Positions 22,761 through 33,497 of a DNA stretch of 64,000 nt are shown here, piece by piece. Within the stretch, counting starts at the first letter, position 1. Every line of letters starts with the position of its first letter. Made by a program: the position numbers and the translations under genes. The notes beneath the pieces are model-generated. The model was given only the letters and a program-made list of their open reading frames with translations, did no database searches and had not been told where the DNA came from. Origin of the DNA: Adiantum capillus-veneris (lineage: Eukaryota; Streptophyta; Polypodiopsida; Polypodiales; Pteridaceae); assembly GCA_014529385.2 (NCBI GenBank), contig CM043959.1, positions 86,992,529 through 87,056,528 on the forward strand. Direction: 5' to 3'.

Positions 22761-22829
22761 ATCCTTCTTTCCTCTCTTACCAACCGAGGGACCTTCATTT
22801 GATGCGGAAGCTTGTGCCATATTGATGGC

Positions 22830-23095
22830 GCTTGAGACTTGAGACTTGAGGCTTGAAACTCGAGAGAGGGATGGAGGGATGGAGCTTGAGAGAGGGATGC
22901 AATGAAGGAAATTGGAATGGAGCTTGCAAGTTGCGAGAGGGATGAAGCTTCAAGCTTGAGAGCTTGTGGCTTCGAGCTTGAGAGAGAGGGTGAAAGTGGC
23001 TTGAAGCTTCAAGCTTGAGAGAGGGTGTGAGAGTGGCTTCAAGCTTCAAGCTTGAGAGGGAGGGTGAGACTCGAGAGTGTGGCTTCAAGACTCAA
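22830..23095. repeat. GA-rich minisatellite in the hAT 5' region
   Basis: Repeated 'GCTTCAAGCTTGAGAGAGGG'-like units, about 20-30 bp each and imperfect, upstream of the transposase. It gives low-complexity Ser/Leu/Lys frames on the minus strand that are not genes. Confidence 0.65.
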
Positions 23096-23800
23096 GTAGC
23101 AATGCGGGAGAGTGAGGGCTATGAAATTGTGAGGGGTGTGGATTAGCTTTTATAGGAGAAAAGAGTGAAGACCCCCCACACACACACCTCTAGTGTGAAC
23201 CATCCCAAAAATGGGCGCTCCCAAAACTGCCGCCTATTTTTGAGATTTAAAAACTGCCCGCCCAAATTCAAATTTCAAAATCTGCCGCCCGTCCGTTCTG
23301 GCCCGTTCCGGCCGGCTGGAACACCGTTCTGATGGTACGTTCCGGAACCAGAACGCCGGCCCGTTCCCGTAGCCGTTTCCCCGGTTGGCCTTGCTTGGAA
23401 CGCCGTTATGGAACGTTTTCCGCCTGTTCCTTGTTACGGTGATTTAGGCATCAAAATTGACCAAAACCCTAAACCTGTAAAAAAAAATTAGCGAGCTATA
23501 AAAAAAAAAAATTGCTTTGATTCACATGTCGATCGCTCCTATGAGTAGCCCTCATGCTCCCACACTTGTAGGGTTGGTTGCTCTTTGATTTATCGTTAGC
23601 GCATGTACCTACTTAAATTAGCAATTAGTTAACTCGACACATGTGCGGGAGACTCTTGCCTTGGCAAATGAGCATAGAATCCGACGACTGTACATAGCAG
23701 TTGGGCATCACGATTATGTATTCAAAAGGAAGAGGTGTGCACAAGAGAAAAATCATTGTGCTAAATAAGACAAAGGAGAAGGCAAGCTTTCCATTAAAGG

Positions 23801-25078
23801 TATGAACTTGCACCCACTACTCACACACGCTCACGTGCTCACAATGACACTCAAATCAACCCCAAATCCACTTGGGGACCTAACAAGTTGGTCAAGTGCT
23901 TCTCGTGCCTTCTCGAGCCTCTCGAGCTGAAGAGTAACCAATTTGCCCCCATTTGGTTTCATTCCTAAACCCCTCCAACTTGTGAAGTCTTGTCGAGGGG
24001 CCTAAAAGACTTTAAGTGAACGTAGCCACTTCTCTACCGGTCAGATTTCAGTGACAATTAACCCAAGCATCTAGTATTTGCCTGGCCTCGACTCCTGCGG
24101 GTGGAACTCTTGGCCAAGAGCCATTTCACATTTGCCATGCAATGTCCGGGCATTTGTGATTTCAAAAAGAGGGTCCCAAAAATCATGGGAAGAAAACCAA
24201 CAAATAAAGTCTCAATCTACAGAATTTGTGTATGTGCACGGTATAGAGGCAAGAGCTGCTTTTACACGCCTTGAAGGCAGGCGTGCTGGAATAAAGCTAA
24301 CAAAAAGCAAGGCATCGAAAATCAGTCCCCCCCCTCGCTTCTCTTTTAGGAGGCGACCCAGAAAAAAAGAAAGCTTGGACAGGTTTTTACAAGCGCCAGC
24401 TTTTTGTCCCATTAAAATACACAAAAAAATCTTTTTTTAATCGTCTATTTATAAAATCAGTCTAGAAAAAGAGACCCTCTGTGTTTAAAGAGAGAAAATT
24501 AGCAAATTCTAGAGAGAGATCCAAAATTCAGGTTAAGAGAGAAAATCGACATTCTCAAGAGAGAGAAAAGAGAACCTTAAAATCAATGCACAGCATAAAG
24601 GATTCTTGCTTTGGCGAAGAGATTGCCATGGACCACCTTCTAGAGAGAGAGAGTCTATGACTGGCCAAACGAACACAATGATTTGTTGCGTCTATGACAT
24701 GGATGCAGAAACCCTTACCCTCACAGTAGTAGTCCAAGTTAATCTACCAATAGTATCCTATTCTCTTGAAAAATAAAATGCTTCGACATAGCCAACCATG
24801 CATGACTATTTCTCGTTCTAACCTAGTCTCTTGCATCACTTACACCTTCGCAACTCCATGCTTACACATATCCTATCAGCCTAAAGCTCAACACACCTGA
24901 ACGATTTTGACGATCTAAGCAACCAAGACAATGCGTTTCATATTGGATGCATGGGAAGAAAACTTAAGCACATCCTCTCAAATCCCAAAAAAAAACCTTG
25001 ATAGAAAAAATTTGGGCTTGCGAACAGATGCCCAAGCACATGATACAAAAAACTACACAAACACGAATGGCCCGCTTT
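23801..25078. other. Intronic, nothing recognised
   Basis: AT-rich with purine-rich GAGAGA stretches (24488-24660). Small frames on both strands lack motifs. No repeat structure could be supported. Confidence 0.4.
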
Positions 25079-25556
25079 GCGGTTTGCCAAATATGAGTTC
25101 CCTGATAGTAGAGAGAAAGTAATGAATCCCAACTCTCCGTGGAAAGAACCCTACGGTTGTCTGGCCGCTGCTCCCAGATGATATTCACCTTGAAAACATT
25201 CATTGTGAGCACAACACATCAAGGAGCACTGTTATGTTGCAAACCAGGCTCCAATTCAAAAAGTTGTGCAGCAGCTAATAAAAGTTGATTCAGAAGCACA
25301 ACACAACCAAGAGAATAGTATCACCAATACAACTAGCATGAACATAAGAACTCACATATATACGATTTGTACGACATAAGAGATAGAAACACTAATGGAC
25401 ACTTTGAAGTTTGCAAAATATGAGTTCCTTCTCTCTGTGGAAAGAACCCTACGGTTGTCTGGCCGCTGCCCCAAAATGATTTTCCTCCGGAAGGCATTCA
25501 ATGTAAGCACAACACATCGAGAAGCACTATTATGGTGCAAACAAGGCTCCAATCCG
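25079..25556. repeat. Local duplication, two diverged copies about 300 bp apart
   Basis: The block at about 25079-25255 is repeated at about 25409-25556. Both contain GGAAAGAACCCTACGGTTGT followed by CTGGCCGCTGC, then GCACAACACATC and AGGCTCCAAT. Copies differ by substitutions and small indels. Confidence 0.7.
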
Positions 25557-25956
25557 TATTACACCAAGGCTGATGACACTTTAGTACAATCATTTGTAGG
25601 TACAAAATACAGTAATTGACAACAATATAAATCAAGCCATTGGCAAAATTTTGACATGAATCCCATAGAAGTACTTCGATTACTGTGAGCATTACATGTG
25701 TTAAAAGTTTGATGCTATGATGTTCAAAAGCACTGCACTAAGGGAGAAAGACAGGGTGAACAAAACAAGACTTCAATCCTAGAGCTGCAGCACATCAGGC
25801 AAAGTATCAAATAGTTACAATAGACAAAAGTACAAAAAACCAAGTATTAGGAAAAGGAAAAAGTTCAATTCAAATATGCCCGCATGCTTTGGAAATAGAG
25901 CATAGAAGCAAAAATAGCACAAGAGACCTCACTAGAAAAGATAAGCATAATCCCAG

Positions 25957-26435
25957 GATCTCTAGTCCTCAGAAACTACCGTAATACATCAACTAGAGCA
26001 ACAAAGAACAGAAATTTGCTACCATCTCATCACAAATAAGTAGACGAAGAGTCAATTTCATCCAGAAACAAGTGAAAATCAACTACACCTTCTCTGCTTC
26101 CAAAGAGGGAAGAAGGAGAAGGAAAGCACCTAAACATATTTGACAAAAGATGGGAACACTAAATATAGTAAACGATAAAAAAACTTTCATGAACACAAAA
26201 ATCAACGGATTTCAACATGAATATAAATAAGCAGAATCCTGAGATCTGTATTCCTGAAAAATACCATGGTACATCAACCAGAGCAACAAGATTTTGCTAC
26301 CATCTCATCACAAATAAGTAGACAAAGAGTCAATTTCATCCAAAAACAAGTAGAATTCAACTACACCTTCTTTGCTTCCAAAAAGGAAAGAAAGAGAAGG
26401 AAACCATCCAAACACATTTGACAAAAGACAGGAAC
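25957..26435. repeat. Second local duplication, about 277 bp apart
   Basis: The block at about 25970-26150 is repeated at about 26255-26435. Both contain TTTGCTACCATCTCATCACA, then AATAAGTAGAC, AGAGTCAATTTCATCC and CAACTACACCTTCT. Confidence 0.7.
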
Positions 26436-26772
26436 AAGCAAAATAGGGGAAACAATAAAAAAACTTCCATGAACAAAAAATCAAAGGACTTCAACATGAT
26501 ATCCTTAGAAAGGCGAACAGTAATGCAAAGAATTAAGGTCACCCAGCACCTTCCACACCATATAAGTAAATACATTACAGAGTTAGAAACTCTATAAACT
26601 GGTTACAGCACAAAACTTTAAAAATCACTTCACCAAATCCAAGAAAAAACCATAAAAATCCTTCAAAGTAAACATGAGTAGAACAAAGAGACAAAAGTCT
26701 AATACTCCATATCCACAAATTTCAAGGCAGCGTTCTACATATTACCAAATCCAAGCAGACGGTGAGGAGTAC
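26436..26772. other. Intronic, nothing recognised
   Basis: The part of intron 2 next to the exon 2 donor; AT-rich with no feature seen. Confidence 0.4.
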
Positions 26773-26878
26773 CTCGAATACTGTAAGGACCAGTAAAAGT
26801 ACTGGCACACTTTCTCCAGAATGCGGGTGCTAATTTCAGGGAACCGCACTTCACCAAACTCCCTTTCAGTAAATCCAC
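26773..26878 (-). CDS. ELC: Elongin C, exon 2
   Basis: A 106-bp exon, too short and phase-shifted to be seen as an open frame. Acceptor AG is at 26880-26879 and donor GT at 26772-26771. Joined to exon 1 it reads GGFTEREFGEVRFPEISTRI, then LEKVCQYFYWSLQYS, matching the Elongin C centre that contains the conserved FPEIS and CQYFYW blocks. It ends two bases into a serine codon completed by exon 3. No stops or frame breaks are present, so it looks functional. Confidence 0.9.
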
Positions 26879-27222
26879 CTACAGACATACCACGAATTAT
26901 GAGAGGCTAGAATTACTCTCATTCACGCAATCTGAAAGTTCCTTAACTTGGTGAATAGCCTAGAACACCCTTAAACACAAAATGAATGCATATAAAACGA
27001 ATCTTTCTTCTGAATCCGGTACAAGACGCGAACAATCCAACCCATTGTTCTCTTTCGGTAGCCAAAATATGGGAACAGCCACCTTACTACATCATGTTTC
27101 ACAACTTCGGATGGACTGACAGTACCACCACGTCATGTACTGCGACTCAGATCAGCAAGTTTTCGTTTGAAGCTCTCTCTGTGGGGAAAGTAAAGTAATG
27201 TAGGGATTGTGAGAAAAAAAAC
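26879..27222 (-). other. ELC: Intron 1 of Elongin C, 344 bp
   Basis: Runs from donor CAG|GTTTTT (27222-27221) to acceptor TCTGTAG (ending 26879). A T-rich tract follows the donor on the coding strand. No other feature is seen. Confidence 0.85.
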
Positions 27223-27334
27223 CTGTAGAAGTAAGCATATTCTTGAGAGTATTGGAGACAAGGGCAGCCGATCTGTCAATCACAAACTCGAAACCCTCCG
27301 CACTAATCAGCTTCACCGTATCCTCCTTCCTCAT
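27223..27334 (-). CDS. ELC: Elongin C, exon 1 (start codon and N-terminal part)
   Basis: This is the first coding exon of an Elongin C homologue, the small SKP1/BTB-fold adaptor. In animals and yeast it partners Elongin A and Elongin B in RNA polymerase II elongation and cullin ubiquitin-ligase complexes. The protein begins MRKEDTVKLIS and continues with AEGFEF and NMLTST, the family N-terminal signature. The start chosen is ATG at 27334-27332; an in-frame ATG 13 codons upstream (27373) adds residues the family lacks. The exon ends after 37 codons plus one base at CAG|GT (donor 27222-27221). Joined to exons 2 and 3 it gives 98 residues, about the length expected for plant homologues. Identity rests on remembered family sequence, not a search, but motif agreement across three exons with matched phases makes it strong. 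Confidence 0.9.
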
Positions 27335-28065
27335 CTTGAAATTGCGATGTGGGCCGAGACCAATGCAGCACAAACAACAACCCTAGCCCAACACACGCGA
27401 ACGCGAATATAACCCTAACCCTCCTGACCCACCCAAAAATAACCCACAAAACACAATCGCGCGCGCGCACACACAGAGGCAGACAACCACAGATACAAAT
27501 GTCGAAGTCTACCCGCGCGAGCAAACGCAGAATGAGCCAACTTAAGCCATACGCTCCATAAGCAATGGACGCTGGAGGCACGGAGCAAATCTATTACTCT
27601 GTTCGGCCCCTGAAATTTGTGGTAATTTAAAAACTGGTATAGCCTTGATTGGTAAGGTTTGGAAGAGGCAACAAATTTTAGTGAGCGCAAATAGCTGTTG
27701 TGGAAATGTTGGGTGGAAGGGGAAGGCAGAAGGAAGTCGCTGCCGTGCCAGTGCGGGTGGGAAGCTAGAGGGGATAAATTTTAACGATATTGAGCAGAAA
27801 TGGAAGGAATGTGGATGGTAGACAAGGTAGTGAAATTCAATAGAAAGGAAGAGAAGGAATGTTTGTCTAACACATGGTTTATCTCACTTTTTCTCATCAC
27901 AGAAAGTGAAAATGGGGAAGGGGAAGGGGAAGTGCACATAATACAAGATTTTGTTACTCGTAAATGAAGTTGACGGCTGTTTCGAGTGTGAACTCTTCAT
28001 AGTTGCAATGTCTTTTTATAAATGTTGTCAAGTAAATGATTTCTTGAGGATGTACTTTGTGGAAG
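27335..28065 (-). promoter_or_regulatory. Elongin C 5' UTR and upstream region with telo-boxes
   Basis: The sequence just upstream of the start carries AACCCTA-type telo-box motifs near 27379-27385 and 27411-27422, with locally raised GC and a short CG/CA alternation near 27459-27474. Telo-boxes are common in plant promoters and leaders of housekeeping genes. The region ends where the D1 LTR begins at 28066. I cannot place a TATA box or start site with confidence. Confidence 0.5.
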
Positions 28066-28739
28066 AGTAATGAAAATGGCCTATGAACTTTGAGAATATT
28101 GGAATTAACAGAATTAGAGTGAGCGTTTTTATGAGACTACTTTGAGAGCATAAAGGGTGAACTTAATTAGCGGTAGCAACATAACCATTAGACTTAATTA
28201 ACTTGGCATGAACCATACTTTTGCAAGAGAGAGAATTAAAGAAAATAACAGTTGAGGACCAGATTAATGTGGATCCGGTCCTCCCTCCAATAGACTTTTG
28301 TATTATAGATTCTCCCATAAAGACAGACTTGGTACAATACAATCTTTGTGTTCCTTGTGACCTAGATGATGCAATGAAGATGGGAAACTGCATGCATCAC
28401 AAGCATAACATAATCTTTTGTAAAATCATTAACCATCCCCAACCTCAGTCCCAAGGTCTCAAACACCTTCAAAAGGTGGAGAGAGCTAGCGGGGAATGAA
28501 GGTAGGGAAGAGGAACAAGAAACATTCATAGGAGAAAGAAATAGTTCATCACTCCTCTTGCTTAGCATACATAATAGCATGAAGACGGAGAAGATGCCAA
28601 GCTTAAGCATTGAAGCATGGCTCTTGGTTGGATTTGCATTCCATAGCCAAGAGTGTTGGTGTAGGCTCTCAACTTTTCAGCAAGGTTGAAGAAGGAGATG
28701 GAGCTCTTGCACTTTACAATTCACACAATGAGTGTGTGT

Positions 28740-28770
<31 letters not shown>

Positions 28771-29602
28771 GGGGGGGGGGGGAGTATACCCCCAAAGCTA
28801 GCCCCTAGCTTCCTTGGTCGACCCCCCCTTCTAGCTCATGAGAGAATTTGATTGGACCCCTACAAGCTTAGCCAATCACATGCTTTAGTTAAATCAAGCA
28901 ACCATGCTAACCTTGGGACAAGTGTCTCACTTTCACCTTTGAGAGAGAGGACTTGATAAATACATAAACAATTAATCAAATTAGCTAAATTATCATTGGA
29001 CCCCTTGAGAGGCCAATCAATAGGCTTTAGGCACACCGTGAGGGCAACATGGAGAGGAACTTGACAAGTGTCCTTGTTGCTTCTTTAGACCAAGCTTGCC
29101 TTGTGTGAGGGTGTGTGTGTTCTCTCTCATGCTCCTACAATGAGGGCTCCCCCCCCCCCCGAGTAGCGATCTTGTTGACTTTTGGGAACACCTTGAACCT
29201 GGCCCTTTAAGCACCTTAGTCATCTTAGCACCTTAGTCATTAAGCATCTCAAGCATCTTAGTCTGCAAGCACCTCAAGCATCTTAGTCAGCAAGCATGAC
29301 AAGCACCTCAAGTTTGGGCCGGGTTCCCACCTCAAGCATAGCCCTAGCTTGCCTAAAGTCAAAGACTTTTAACACTAACTATTGGAGGTCTTTAATGAAG
29401 CTAACCCTAAGGTCTTTAAGCTCCATTAGCTAGCCTTGCTCTTTGACAGACCATATCTCATTTGGGTCCCTTTAACCTTGGCCCCGTGTTGAGATAGATC
29501 CATAAAGGAGCATGTCTATATTTTAACCCTTGTCCCCGTTTATTCTCCCACATTAAATACGAGAAAATCATTTGGGTTAGTTAGATATTAGATTTTATGA
29601 CA
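28066..29602 (-). repeat. D1 3' LTR
   Basis: About 1.54 kb; plus-strand left end (A/T)GTAATGAAAATGG, right end ATTTTATGACA. It contains a (TG)n-G29 run (28732-28782) and a C-run (about 29149-29160). It begins 730 bp upstream of the Elongin C start. Predicted frames inside are mirrored in the other LTR copy and are not genes. Confidence 0.85.
28732..28782. repeat. TG repeat running into a 29-base G-run
   Basis: About eleven TG dinucleotides followed by G at 28754-28782, inside the D1 LTR. It is mirrored by the G-run at about 61793-61825 in the other LTR. A run of this length can form G-quadruplexes and is prone to sequencing and assembly error. Confidence 0.85.
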
Positions 29603-29615
29603 TTACCTCTCTCTT
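29603..29615 (-). other. D1 polypurine tract
   Basis: Minus-strand AAGAGAGAGGTAA adjoins the 3' LTR. Confidence 0.65.
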
Positions 29616-30017
29616 GAAATCATAGTCGTCCTCGACTATGAGGTAGAAGAGACAAAGCCTTAGTCATTAGTCGATGTTTCTTAGCGGGTAGAGGATCCCT
29701 TTTTACCCTACGACATCATTCCAAGATGGATGACTAATCCATTTGGGACTTGGGAGACTTAGCTACCGCAAGCATGTATGCTCATGAGCCCATTTCATTG
29801 TCCCAAAGTAGAGCGACAAATTCTACTTGATGTTTGAGAGACGTCGTCATCACAAACATGATTATAGGCATGCATACTACTTAAATTCGTGCACAATAAA
29901 AAGAGAATTAGTCTTATAAGACAAAAACATTGATCACTTAAAAGAAACATTTACATTTGCTTACTCTATTACAACATTGACAAAGTTCATACTATTCTTA
30001 AGCTATATTCCTTGCAT

Positions 30018-30617
30018 TCATCTAGCATCTTCAAAAGGATAATTTGTGAACTTAATAAGATATCGTCGGATAATCTTACCATGTCGTAGTACCTTGTCCT
30101 CATGCCAAAGGATAGCTTTGGGTTGTAGCACCTCTTCTTGGTCTTCGATTTTTGGGGGGTCTTCAATAATTGGTTCACTTGGTGGCTCTTGTTTGTAGGG
30201 CTTAAGTAGGCTCACATGAAAAGCATTGTGTATGAGCCAATGGTTGGGCAACTTGAGTTGATAAGCCATGTCATTGATTGGCTTCAAGGTTTGAAAAGGA
30301 CCATAGTATCTTTTTGTTTGTTTAGCATAATACTTTTGATGGTTCGTAGGAGTTTTGCCCTTTGTTTGCCTCAATTGAGCCTTGGGAAACTTGAGTAAGA
30401 CCAAAGACCCAATCATTTTCTTTAAATGTTAAGGCCCTTATGTACTTATCAGCAACAGTCTTTTGTCTTTGTTGAGAGATGGATATAGCCTCCTTAATCT
30501 TTTGGAAAGATCCTTGTAGGTCACGGCTAAACTCGTCAAAAGCGAAGATCTTCCCATGTACTTTAAGTAGTAAGGGACTTTTAGGTCTTCCCTCTATGAT
30601 CTCAAAAGATGCCTTTC
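30018..30617 (-). pseudogene. D1 pol C-terminus (integrase tail and chromodomain-like end)
   Basis: Two frames separated by a frameshift near 30400 encode [61 protein letters not shown], then a chromodomain-like tail ending RRYLIKFTNYPFEDAR. This matches element B residues about 1487-1675. The upstream side is cut at 30617 by element E; codons above that point in the apparent frame belong to the E LTR. Confidence 0.8.
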
Positions 30618-31147
30618 TGTCATTAAACCTAATATCTACTTTCCCAAATGATTTTCTCATATTAAATTGATCATTTAATATGGGGAGATACCAAGGGGGG
30701 CAAAGGCTAGATATTGGAAAGGCTGTTAGACCGGTCTCAGCAGGGGATCCAAAGGAGGGGAAATAGGGATCCTGGTCTGCTAAAGAGCAAAGTGCACTAG
30801 TGGAGTTTAAAAGACCCTTAGGTTTAACTCCATAAAGACTTCCAAAGGCTAAAGTTCCAAATTTTTACTCTAAAAGTCCTAGGCTATGGAAACTGCTCTT
30901 AGTGACTAAAGTGCTGAATGCAAAAGTCAACAAAGTGGCTACAGCAAGAAGACAAGAGAGTGGGCGAGCTGGGATGAGACAGAACACACACACACAAGCT
31001 TACCTTTATACCTAAAAGCAAATAGGACACTCGTAAAGCATGAAACAAAACCTCCAATTTTGCATGAATCTATTGGATGGACAAAGAGGTGGACCAATGA
31101 GGATTGAGGTAGTGTAAATTCAATTTCTTATTTTAGAAATGCTTGAT
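30618..31147 (+). repeat. E 5' LTR, first part
   Basis: 530 bp from the TG end to the site where C inserted. Its start aligns with the reverse complement of the D LTR end (CTAATATCTA and CCCAAATGATTTTCTCATAT shared). Confidence 0.8.
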
Positions 31148-31240
31148 TGTAAGGACATGGGTCCTACGAGAAGGCCACCAGCACGACCGGACAGTGTGTA
31201 CGCACGATTGGGTGGAGACTAGCACACGCATTCCTTTAAC
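31148..31240 (+). repeat. C 5' LTR, very short
   Basis: About 90 bp, matched at 36272-36390 (TGTAAGGACATGGGTCCTAC; GGACAGTGTGTACGC; GGGTGGAGACTAGCACACGC). The 3' copy carries about 20 extra bases (near 36331-36352). Confidence 0.7.
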
Positions 31241-31252
31241 TGGTATCAAAGC
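31241..31252 (+). other. C primer-binding site (initiator Met tRNA type)
   Basis: TGGTATCAAAGC, one mismatch from the standard TGGTATCAGAGC complement of the plant tRNA-iMet 3' end. Confidence 0.8.
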
Positions 31253-31992
31253 TATTTTAGGAGAAGAGGAAAAGCAGGTTGCATGTGCATGCGACGTGCT
31301 GCTTCTCTCCCACGTTCCGCAGACATCGACGTCTTCGTTCTGCAGCAAAAGAAGACAGGCATGCTTTCTCATGCGCAACACGTGGACAGTCAACAACAAT
31401 CGACCGCGATCGCCCCATCTACCGCCCTCCACACCGCACGACTCTAAGGTGGGCGACCAAGGCAACCACGACCGACAACTCTACGACATCGAGGCTCCAA
31501 AGGCTTTCGTTGACGGCATTGGCTACGTGCATAGGAAGGCCCACTTAACCCTTGCACGAAGGAGAGTTGAACTCTCCCCATGAGAGTAAGAGACCAACAC
31601 TTTACCATCAAACTATTAACCCTTGTTGTGTATAACAAGGAAAGATAGCATACTTGTGTTGAAAGGAAAACTAGAAGGAAAGGGAAAGCTTCAAACTTCA
31701 AGGAAGTAGCTTCACCCTTCCTTTTCACTTTTTGAAGGAAGGCAAGTTTTCCTCCAAAAAATCTTTTTTCCTCACGGAGGTACCTTCAAAGTGAAGAGAA
31801 GCCTTCAAAAAAACGACGAGTTTTTGTGAAGAACCAACAAAGGTGTTCTTATGATGAACGACAGGTGAAGCACTCCAATTCTCGCAAGGCGAGGTTCACA
31901 TGCAACGCAAATCGCGGAGCATACAAAACACAAAGACTTCAATTTCACAAGGTACAAGTTGACGTTTTTTTTTTTTCTCTTTGCATTAGTGT

Positions 31993-33417
31993 GTGTTTAC
32001 CATGGCCAGTGAGGATATCCCACCTACACACACGTTTGATTTTGAGCACGTAGATCAAAATCAGGACACCACGGGTGCTGCTGACACTAATATGCATGAT
32101 GATGACGATCTAGGAGATCATGGGCTTGTAGATATGGCTTCTTTCAAGACTTTGGAACATCGCCAAAGCGTACTTGAAAGAAACCTCTCTGCACTCAATG
32201 CAAATGTTACCAATCTTACAAAGTTACTTGTGAAATTTATGAATTCACAGACAACTCAAGGAGCCATAAGTGGCACGGTTCAAGAGAACCAAGCTCGCAC
32301 GACTCAAGGAGTCCAAGAGACAAGTGCTGCAGAAGATGCAGAAGGTAGCAATGTATTACTTAAGAATATCACCATTCCTAAGTTTCGCGGGGAAGAGCGT
32401 GATCGCAACAAGGATGCGGTCAATACGTTCTTACACAAATGGAGTGATATTCATAGATTGAGACACACCTCGGATATAAAGACAGCAGTGGAAACAAGTA
32501 TCTCTCTTAAAGGCAAGGCCTATAAGTGGTGGATGACATTTCCAATAGATACCCGTCCTCCATCTTGGGCTGCGTTTCAAGCTTCTTTCTCCAAAGAGTT
32601 TTTTGACTCCAATGAAGAAGATAAGAATTGGTTAGCATGGGATGCATGCCGCATGTCTGGTCTCTCTCTCACATAGTACCTTTCAAAGTATCGAAAAATC
32701 ATATTAAAACTAGAAGGTCTAGATGAATTTCAAAAGATACGGGGTTTTAATAGGAGTCTTGACAAAGACTATCGTCTTTATGTCAAGACCCAACATCCAA
32801 AAACTTTGGAAGAAGCCATCAGTCATGTCCAAAGATATGATGATGACCAAGAGAGGAAAGAAAATGTTCTTTACTCTAATAATACTTTTGCTAAGAGCCA
32901 ATGGCGAGGTAGATATCCCACACATTCCAAGAGGAATAAGAGACAATCTACCTCTCCATGCCCACAAGAGGCTAAGAAGCCTAAGCACTCACGAGATACT
33001 CCACGTGGGTCTCTCAGCACTACCGATTTTGAGCGTGCGAAGAAACACAATTTGTGTTTTAGATGTCTTTCGGACCAACATAACAAGAAATATTGTCTTC
33101 TTTTCCAAGGCAAAGAAAAGGACATGCACACGGTGCAACGCCTCACATTAGATTCATCTCCTAAATATTGCGTTGTAAAGGTTCTTCGTATGGAAGAAAA
33201 GCACAAGTGTTGTGTGTCTGCTTCAATGTGGCAACCCACCTTTGGCCCCCATGATTTGATTCGCATGCATAGTGCTATTAACAGACAATGTGTTCGTATT
33301 TTAGTGCATGATAGTGCAACTCATAACTTCTTGAACTATAAGCTAGTTAAGAAATTGAAGCTTACACTGACTCCCTGCCTCTCACAAGTATGTGGTGGAG
33401 CAAACGTCTCGGAATGA
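31993..33417 (+). pseudogene. C gag with zinc knuckle, one stop
   Basis: Frame opens at MFTMASEDIPPTH. An acidic N-terminus and a leucine-rich coiled stretch (EHRQSVLERNLSALNANV) precede the gag core (NITIPKFRGEERDRNKDAVN, WWMTFP, EFF). A TAG at 32674-32676 interrupts it, then the same frame continues through YLSKYRKIILKLEGLDEF. The knuckle is CFRCLSDQHNKKYC (about 33055-33096). The protease start follows with LVHDSATHNFLN, the usual DSG changed to DSA. Confidence 0.8.
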
Positions 33418-33497
33418 TAAAAGAAGTATGGGACACGGTAATTCAAGGGGTTGAGCTTATTGTTCAAGATCATATGATAACCCTTGACTTCTAAGTT

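Larger units (their letters stand above)
20044..23432 (-). mobile_element. hAT transposon, decayed, about 3.4 kb
   Basis: Flanked by GTTAC on both sides (20039-20043 and 23433-23437), which may be the core of an 8-bp duplication. Ends are imperfect inverted copies (TTGGAATGGGAACGG against AAGGAACAGGCGG). Both subterminal zones carry many GGAACG/CGTTCC motifs in both orientations (20047-20130, 23290-23430). It contains a DUF659/hAT transposase remnant. It interrupts the LTR of relic G. End positions are good to a few bases. Confidence 0.75.
18721..23800 (-). mobile_element. Relic G: old truncated relative of element B, split by a hAT transposon
   Basis: A minus-strand remnant: gag (18722-19749), leader, and 5' LTR starting TGAAACCGG at 19846, the same terminus as B. 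The LTR is interrupted at about 20043 and resumes at about 23438. There ACCCTAAACCTG, TGTAGGG and GACTCTTGCCTTGGCAA align with B LTR positions about 9541-9760. Homology fades near 23800. Everything beyond gag has been lost at 18721. Confidence 0.75.
5596..26772 (-). other. ELC: Intron 2 of Elongin C, about 21.2 kb, packed with transposons
   Basis: The interval between the exon 2 donor (26772-26771) and exon 3 acceptor (5597-5596) is 21,177 bp. It holds a foldback, a possible solo LTR, chromovirus B, relic G, a hAT transposon and local duplications, all annotated separately. B has the same orientation as the host transcript, so its own termination and splice signals lie in sense within the pre-mRNA. 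The intron call depends on exon identity and phase. Confidence 0.8.

Noticed and set aside
24078..24440. 120-codon plus-strand frame
   Set aside because: No recognisable motif, a Lys-rich low-complexity end, and a location inside the Elongin C intron.
28221..28801. Frames repeated near 61276-61839 (for example one starting MKHGSWLDLHSIAKSVG)
   Set aside because: Identical placement in both D LTRs; they run into the TG/G microsatellite and are LTR sequence, not genes.
31143..31583. 146-codon plus-strand frame and overlapping minus-strand frames at the start of element C
   Set aside because: They span the C LTR, primer site and leader; open frames occur on both strands, so they are chance.
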